A DNA stretch of 64,000 nt from Phytobacter massiliensis JC163 (lineage in GTDB: Bacteria > Pseudomonadota > Gammaproteobacteria > Enterobacterales > Enterobacteriaceae): positions 679,693 through 743,692 of the forward strand of contig NZ_HE578946.1 in the NCBI RefSeq assembly GCF_000321045.1, given 5' to 3'. Below are positions 59,197 to 64,000 of the stretch, piece by piece; positions within the stretch are counted from its first letter, which is position 1, and each line of letters opens with the position of its first letter. The position numbers were made by a program, and so were the translations under genes. The notes beneath the pieces are model-generated. The model was not told the DNA's origin. It worked only from the letters and a program-made list of their open reading frames with translations, and made no database searches.

Positions 59197-59500
59197 ATAG
59201 TTCCCTCACTTTCATGCGAGTAATAATTTGTAGAAGTTTATCAAGATTATCAAATCTATAGAGATCTAATCGAATGTTGTTTGTTTCCGTCATGCACATT
59301 TTATTATATTCGTTTTCAATCTTTGGTATGATATAAAAATCAAGAGGTGAAATATTTTGTGAATTCATTCGTATAACAATTGTTATGTCTGCTTTCTGTG
59401 AGTTATCAAACCGGACTTTCCATCTAAGTTTACCTGATTTCATATGTATGCATTTAGTAACAAGGACGGAAATTAAAAACTCATCATTGATGTAAAGCAT
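59186..59500 (-). CDS. Small conserved-position protein of the recombinase-ParB cassette
   Basis: The 104-residue protein is a mixed alpha/beta domain (CIHMKSGKLRWKVRFDNSQ, then ADITIVIRMNS) without recognised family. Its C-terminal end overlaps the ATG of the first ParB gene and its start is 20 bases from the recombinase stop. The packing of all four genes (overlaps 10, -, 4 and 20 bases) is that of one operon. Confidence 0.55.
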   Translation of the reverse strand: MLYINDEFLISVLVTKCIHMKSGKLRWKVRFDNSQKADITIVIRMNSQNISPLDFYIIPKIENEYNKMCMTETNNIRLDLYRFDNLDKLLQIITRMKVRELYAA

Positions 59501-59520
59501 TGGGGCATATTTATACTCGT

Positions 59521-60741
59521 CTATATGACAGTTACTTTTAAAATTTCACCCTTAAAATCCTCAATTATCTCTGAGTAAAATGATCTTAGTGCTTCATTTA
59601 TTTTGAGATAGCTGTAATCATGTTCTGGCTTATAACCAATCAAAGTATATGCTCTTAAAAGACCACCAAATCGGGTTCTATAAACAGAAGATGAAGGGCC
59701 TGTATCATCTTCATCAATGATAAAGCCTGATAGTTTTCCATTAGATTCTAATTTTTGTTTTAGTTTTTCTAATAGATCTTCATTAGTCAAATGAATGGAT
59801 CGGAGCTGAATTATTTCTTGAGCTTTATTGTATTTTTTCTTTGAAATAATAGGTTTATATGCCTTGTCACATCTAACCCATTCATGTTTGGGGTTTTTTA
59901 CAAGCCTACTTTTTAGTTTAGATGAGGTTTTGTTATATATGTTGTTTCCAATATATTTTTCATTTGTCAAAATTTGATGTATTTTTGCACGAGTCCATAA
60001 TGTTCCATTTTCTGCAGGTATGTTCTGTTCATTTAATCTCTCAGCAATAATGAATTCTGGGACATTATTATCTATAAAGAGATCATATATTCTATTTACA
60101 ATTTTTATTTCATTTTTTGGTCCCGGAATTAATATTACCCTATCTGTTTGAATACTCTTTCTTTTGCGGAAACTCAATATTTCTTTAGCTATGCCATTTT
60201 CGTCTACTAAAAGACGTCTCAGCCCATAACCAGCCATACCGCCTTGATGATAACCAAGCTTTATTAAATTTACTTGCCCTATAAATACCTTTTCAGATAA
60301 ATTCCTGCTGTGATATGCAGCACTAGATCTTTTTATATTCAGTATAACAGAGGACTCTAAAGGGAAATCTTTAGTGGGTATAGGTTCGGAACAATATATA
60401 AGATCTACACCATTTCTCTCAAATAGAAAGGAATAATATGCCGCTTCATCACTATTTTGAAAACGACCAAAACGGCTCACATCATAAAATAATACAGCCT
60501 GTATATCTATTCTCTTTTGTTCTACATCGCTAAGTAACTGCTGCAAAGAATGCCTGCCTACGATACTGACTCCGCTCTTACCTGCATCATCGTAGGTATA
60601 AGCGATTTCCATATTGTTCTTTTCAGCATAATCTTTGATATATTCGGACTGATTATGTAAAGAATATTGCTGATGGTCGGTAGACATCCTCAAGTACTGC
60701 GCGACCCTAACTCTATGATTTTTGTCATTTTCGCTAGCCAT
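59521..60741 (-). CDS. Large serine recombinase
   Basis: The 406-residue protein has a resolvase/invertase domain with nucleophile Ser20 (VAQYLRMSTDHQQYS), then YDDAGKSGVS, FYDVSRFGRFQNS (the conserved D-x-S-R-F-x-R), and a recombinase domain with FIIAERLNEQNIP and WTRAKIHQILTNEKYIGNN. Typical large serine integrases are 450-550 residues; this is shorter and lacks the zinc ribbon at the expected length. It is the first gene of the recombinase, small protein, ParB, ParB operon. Confidence 0.88.
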   Translation of the reverse strand: MASENDKNHRVRVAQYLRMSTDHQQYSLHNQSEYIKDYAEKNNMEIAYTYDDAGKSGVSIVGRHSLQQLLSDVEQKRIDIQAVLFYDVSRFGRFQNSDEAAYYSFLFERNGVDLIYCSEPIPTKDFPLESSVILNIKRSSAAYHSRNLSEKVFIGQVNLIKLGYHQGGMAGYGLRRLLVDENGIAKEILSFRKRKSIQTDRVILIPGPKNEIKIVNRIYDLFIDNNVPEFIIAERLNEQNIPAENGTLWTRAKIHQILTNEKYIGNNIYNKTSSKLKSRLVKNPKHEWVRCDKAYKPIISKKKYNKAQEIIQLRSIHLTNEDLLEKLKQKLESNGKLSGFIIDEDDTGPSSSVYRTRFGGLLRAYTLIGYKPEHDYSYLKINEALRSFYSEIIEDFKGEILKVTVI

Positions 60742-61023
60742 GCACGAAACCTCATGGATGATTCAATACAATGTAGAGGATAAAATTGATCAAATTTTAA
60801 CCGAATTCAACTGTTTTATCATTGATTAGAGCGAATTTGGTAGATCTTCGAGGTGTATGATAATCGAGAAGAGATGTGAATTATTTAGCTGATATGACCG
60901 ACAGCTTTCGTTATTTGGCCTCAAGGTACCCATTCGTAAATGGCTATGCTTAGTCCACATAGGTTAATGGTGTGATCATTAATTCTTCAAATAAATCAAG
61001 ATAGTTAACCCAACATGGAAAAG
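60742..61023. other. Gap between recombinase and integrase genes
   Basis: AT-rich; no gene recognised. It is the promoter region of the recombinase operon but no strong box is visible. Confidence 0.35.
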
Positions 61024-62253
61024 TTATGCGGCAATAACTTTGTATTTTTGAGACGAAACATAGTCACTCCACCATTGCATGAGAACCACACGTTCTGTGA
61101 GATACTCTGCACGATTGTATGCTGCAATTATTTCATCTTTTTTCGAGTGGGCAAGGGCGGCTTCTAAGACATCAGTTCTAAACTTGCCACACTCCTCAGC
61201 AGCCGTTCTGGCGATTGATCGCATACCATGAGCTACAAGCTCACCTCCGAAGCCCATACGGATTATAGCCGCATTAGCTGTTTGTTCATGCATGTGATTG
61301 AGTGGAGCTTTGATACTGGGAAAAACCCACTCTCTATGCCCGCTGATGGCTTTCATTGAATCCAAGACTCGCAAAGCTTCTTTGCTCAGTGGAACTTTGT
61401 GAGGTTTCTTCATTTTCATAAACTCCGCCGGGATGTTCCACATGCCGGTTTCTATATCAATATCTGACCATCTTGTGCGAACAGCTTCACCAGGGCGAAC
61501 CCATGTGAGAAGTTGCCACTCAATCAGTAGCCTTGTTTCTAAACGGACAGAAGCATTGTTTAAAGCAACCAGGAAGCGGGGGAGTTCGGAAGGGGGTAAT
61601 GCTGGCATATTCTGTTTTTTTGGCTTGCTAAACCGTTTCCCCAGGTTGTCAGCCGGATTGAATTCTATGAGTTCTTCTGTTGCTGCATAGCGGAAAATTT
61701 CATTCAGGCGGGATATGATGCGGCGAAGTGTTTCAAGGACACCTCGTTTTTCTATGGGTTCTAAATGCTGTTTAAGCATTTTAGGGCGAATCTCCTTAAT
61801 GGGGGTATCACCCAACGTTGGAAAGATATTTCTCTCTAGGCTTCGCCAGATGTCGTTAGCATGATCCTGGGAGATGCCTGACGTTTTGACTTTCTCATCA
61901 AGCCACTTCTTGGCTACTGCTTGAAATGTATGTTCCGTGGCATCCTTAAGGGCATTGGCTTTGCGGGTGTTATGAACTTGTGGGTCTATACCATTTGCAA
62001 GCAACGACAAGTACTCATCACGTAAAGCTCGTGCCTTCGCAAGTGTAAGGTAAGGATAGGTTCCTAAGCTTACCTTAGTTCGCTTTTTGGTCACAGGCAC
62101 TGCATATCTGAAATACCAATTTTTCTTTCCTCCCTTCGCCAAGGGGGCGATTCGCAGGAGCAAACCATCGCCGTCAAAAAGGTTAACCTCTTTCTCGGCA
62201 GGTTTGGTGCTTTTGATTTCAGTGTCAGTGAGCTTCTTAGCGATTTTTGCCAT
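61024..62253 (-). CDS. int: P4-type tyrosine integrase at ssrA
   Basis: From MAKIAKKLTDTEIKSTKP (409 aa) this is a P4/CP4-57-type integrase: N-terminal DUF4102-like arm-binding region (LFDGDGLLLRI, WYFRYAVP), catalytic Arg in LLTWVRPGEAVRTRW, HGMRSIARTAA (H-x-x-R), and Tyr in AAYNRAEYL. The upstream extension of the longer frame encodes a repeated PNM motif and is unlikely. It ends the island next to ssrA, its attachment gene, as for CP4-57 in E. coli. Confidence 0.93.
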   Translation of the reverse strand: MAKIAKKLTDTEIKSTKPAEKEVNLFDGDGLLLRIAPLAKGGKKNWYFRYAVPVTKKRTKVSLGTYPYLTLAKARALRDEYLSLLANGIDPQVHNTRKANALKDATEHTFQAVAKKWLDEKVKTSGISQDHANDIWRSLERNIFPTLGDTPIKEIRPKMLKQHLEPIEKRGVLETLRRIISRLNEIFRYAATEELIEFNPADNLGKRFSKPKKQNMPALPPSELPRFLVALNNASVRLETRLLIEWQLLTWVRPGEAVRTRWSDIDIETGMWNIPAEFMKMKKPHKVPLSKEALRVLDSMKAISGHREWVFPSIKAPLNHMHEQTANAAIIRMGFGGELVAHGMRSIARTAAEECGKFRTDVLEAALAHSKKDEIIAAYNRAEYLTERVVLMQWWSDYVSSQKYKVIAA

Positions 62254-62350
62254 GTTTGGGACCCTCATGTTTGGACCCTTTGTGTTGGGTCCCAAAAAGG
62301 GTGCCATAACGAGTAGATTCTAGCAATTCTCGGTAGACTACTATAGACGT

Positions 62351-62383
62351 AAAAAAGCCCGCAAGGCTGGTTCCATGCGGGCT
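62351..62383 (-). terminator. Terminator downstream of ssrA
   Basis: On the minus strand AGCCCGC and GCGGGCT form a stem, followed by six T. It is 36 bases after the tmRNA 3' end and could be supplied by the island. A similar one is at 18216-18248. Confidence 0.8.
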
Positions 62384-62418
62384 TGATAGACTTCACTGAA
62401 CTTCAATATATCAAAAAT

Positions 62419-62781
62419 TGGTGGAGCTGGCGGGAGTTGAACCCGCGTCCGAAATTCCTACATCCTCGGTACTACATGCTTAGTCAGTCTTTACATTCGC
62501 CTGGCACCTGCGGACAGACACGCCACTACCAGACTAGCCTGATTAGATTTAACGCTTCAACCCCAGGCAAGGCATCCACGCGATCTCTTTTGGGTTTGAC
62601 CTCTCTTGAATCCCCGTCTTAAGAGCGGAAGCTAGGGAGAGAGGGCTCTAAGCAGGTTATTAAGCTGCTAAAGCGTAGTTTTCGTCGTTTGCGACTATTT
62701 TTTGCGGCTTTTTACGAGGCCAACCGCCCCTCGGCATGCACCTTGGGTTTCGCAAATCCCGTCGAATCCAGAATCAGCCCC
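62419..62781 (-). ncRNA. ssrA: tmRNA
   Basis: A 363-nt gene, the E. coli length. It starts GGGGCTGATTCTGGATTCGA on the minus strand and ends with the T-arm and CCA (CCAGCTCCACCA at 62419-62430). The open frame GCAAACGAC...GCAGCTTAA encodes the tag ANDENYALAA. It frees stalled ribosomes with SmpB. Its 3' end is the attachment site for the neighbouring integrase, and the gene is intact here. Confidence 0.98.
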
Positions 62782-62795
62782 AATGTGTTAGCGCA

Positions 62796-62801
62796 AGTAT
62801 A
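62796..62801 (-). promoter_or_regulatory. -10 box of the ssrA promoter
   Basis: TATACT on the minus strand lies 15 bases upstream of the tmRNA start, in the setting CATAAATCTG...TATACT like that of E. coli ssrA. Confidence 0.75.
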
Positions 62802-63344
62802 ACAGATTTATGACGCTGCATACCAGTCCATATCGCTGCGACTTTTGTGCTACCTGTGGTTGCGCAAAGTATGAGCAGCCCGCGTTTACGCTACTTTACA
62901 TCTGCTGAAACGGTTTTTACCCGCTGGCGTTTATTTTGTTAATAAAAGCGAAAAACACTATATATCATACACGGTTAATAATTCATTCTGCAAAAGGATT
63001 ATTTAAATTACATTTAATAACTTATAACGGTATTTAAGCGCGGCTTAATAGTTACTTAAAAAAACGCAGGATATATTTTGTTTTCATAAAATTTGCCAGA
63101 AATTGTGATGCCGATATTTGCTTAAACAGCGAACCTTGCTTATATGTTTTATTAACACCGTTTTAACCTTGTAAAAGGCGATAAATTGATGAGTTGTAGA
63201 TAAATCAATAACTTAAGCTTCGCTTAAAAAACGTTTAGCAAGACTTTTTATCATCGCCAACAAAAAACGGTGCGTGCCTTCCTGTGCCTGAATAATTGTT
63301 GGTGGCATCACCATTTATTACTCTGGCGCTTGAGGTGAAATATT
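62802..63344. other. Upstream region between ssrA and the adhesin gene
   Basis: About 540 bases without a gene. AT-rich, with a candidate ribosome site (GAGGTG) 8 bases before the adhesin ATG. It is long enough for complex control of the adhesin, but no site is clear. Confidence 0.4.
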
Positions 63345-64000
63345 ATGGCCCCGCAAAATAGCCTTCCCGGTTCCGTGGATATAATAAATCAAAAAACTGG
63401 CAATGTGGTCGCGCAATATGCGCAGAATAGTGACCGCGTTGTTAATCTGACTGAAACCAGTATTGTCCGGATTAATGCTTCACCTGAGTCAGTGAACTTC
63501 TATGAGCGCCAGGGAAATGACCTGATTGTCCATATGAAAGATGGGACAACTGTTCGCTACCAAAGTTTCTTTGAGCTTAACGAAGATGGCCTGCACAGCC
63601 AACTGGTCTTTGATGACAATCTCGGCACCCACCACGCGGTATTCCCCTACGCGGCGGAGGCTGGCCCGGCGACGGCGGAAGCCATTGTGCCCACCTATGC
63701 GGATGTCGGCATGGATTCACTGGTAGGCGCGAGCGGTATCTCAGCGCTGGCCGTTCTTGGCGGTATTGCGGCGGTCGGCGGCATCATCGGTATTGCTGCT
63801 GCCTCCGGTGGTGGCGGCGGTGGTGGTGGCGATGACAATAACGGCATTCCCGGCGGCGGCAGCAATCCGGATAATCCGGGTGGCGGCACCAGTCCGGGCG
63901 GCGGGGACAACGGCGGCGGCACCAGTCCGGGCGGCGGCGATAACGGCGGCGGCACCAGTCCGGGCGGCGGCGATAACGGCGGCGGCACCAGTCCGGGCGG
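63345..64000 (+). CDS. N-terminal part of a BapA-like large surface adhesin (runs off the window)
   Basis: The frame is open to the window end. The first 120 residues (MAPQNSLPGSVDIINQKTGN and NFYERQGNDLIVHMKDGTTV) match the BapA prefix domain that begins RTX-like, type I-secreted repetitive adhesins in enterobacteria. A hydrophobic glycine-rich segment (ISALAVLGGIAAVGG) follows, then tandem 11-residue repeats rich in Gly, Ser and Asp-Asn. Expect many Ig-like repeats and type I secretion genes beyond the window. It would support biofilm formation. Confidence 0.78.
   Translation, partial: MAPQNSLPGSVDIINQKTGNVVAQYAQNSDRVVNLTETSIVRINASPESVNFYERQGNDLIVHMKDGTTVRYQSFFELNEDGLHSQLVFDDNLGTHHAVFPYAAEAGPATAEAIVPTYADVGMDSLVGASGISALAVLGGIAAVGGIIGIAAASGGGGGGGGDDNNGIPGGGSNPDNPGGGTSPGGGDNGGGTSPGGGDNGGGTSPGGGDNGGGTSPG
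63882..64000 (+). repeat. 33-bp tandem repeats in the adhesin linker
   Basis: The ACCAGTCCGGGCGG motif recurs every 33 bases (ACC at 63888, 63921, 63954 and 63987), encoding GGGTSPGGGDN. The repeat continues past the window end, so its copy number is unknown. Confidence 0.9.

Noticed and set aside
63695..63988. Proline-rich reading frame on the minus strand
   Set aside because: It is only the complement of the Gly-rich repeat of the adhesin and has no ribosome site.

Overview
The window looks like a chromosomal segment of an enterobacterium, most likely Enterobacter, Lelliottia or a near relative. The support is a 363-nt tmRNA gene encoding the tag ANDENYALAA, a chaperone/usher fimbrial operon with FimB-type recombinases, a bgl-type PTS operon, a P4-type integrase beside ssrA, and many LysR regulators. 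Genus is inference only. The centre (about 18-36 kb and 55-61 kb) is visibly AT-rich compared with the GC-richer ends, as expected for acquired DNA.

Layout. 1-2.4 kb: a PQQ-dependent dehydrogenase with a coupled membrane-protein gene. 2.7-11.4 kb: a patchwork of small regulators (YcgZ/AriR type), a beta-lactamase remnant, alpha/beta hydrolases, LysR regulators, an MFS exporter, a truncated VapC toxin and an SDR; several are frameshifted. 11.4-17.8 kb: a five-gene fimbrial operon flanked by two FimB/FimE-type recombinase genes, with a 287-bp invertible promoter element bounded by 15-bp inverted repeats. 18.2-18.3 kb: a terminator and what looks like a degenerate ssrA-type attachment site, a candidate left boundary of the ssrA island. 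18.6-24.9 kb: three nuclease-like genes (HsdR_N plus NTPase, Mrr-like, DUF4365 plus TPR) that resemble a defence cluster. 25-36 kb: an integrated mobilizable-plasmid-like segment with AlpA regulator, RepL-like proteins, lipoproteins, MobC and relaxase, interleaved with ankyrin genes.

36.6-46.3 kb: gene remnants (restriction subunit, aspartate racemase), then bglG-bglF-GH1 with two antiterminator sites, an AEC transporter with a divergent LysR, and a GH4 6-phospho-glucosidase with a divergent LysR. Together these import, phosphorylate and cleave beta-glucosides. 47-54 kb: a thiol/electrophile module (two thioredoxins, DsbA-like protein, old-yellow-enzyme homologue, SDR, AhpD-like, OsmC-like, TetR and LysR regulators) with two matching candidate operators. 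54-55 kb: gene remnants. 55-62.3 kb: a third ankyrin gene, then a serine recombinase, small protein and two ParB-like proteins in one tightly packed operon, then the island integrase. 62.4-64 kb: ssrA and the start of a large BapA-like surface adhesin that runs off the window.

Two features cut across the window. First, at least six genes are broken by a one-base length change in a run of A or T, so either these accessory genes are decaying or the assembly has homopolymer errors. Second, three ankyrin proteins share an unusual 30-residue repeat and basic C-terminal tails. The most promising undescribed systems are the recombinase-ParB-ParB cassette, the ankyrin family, and the fimbrial switch with its non-canonical site.
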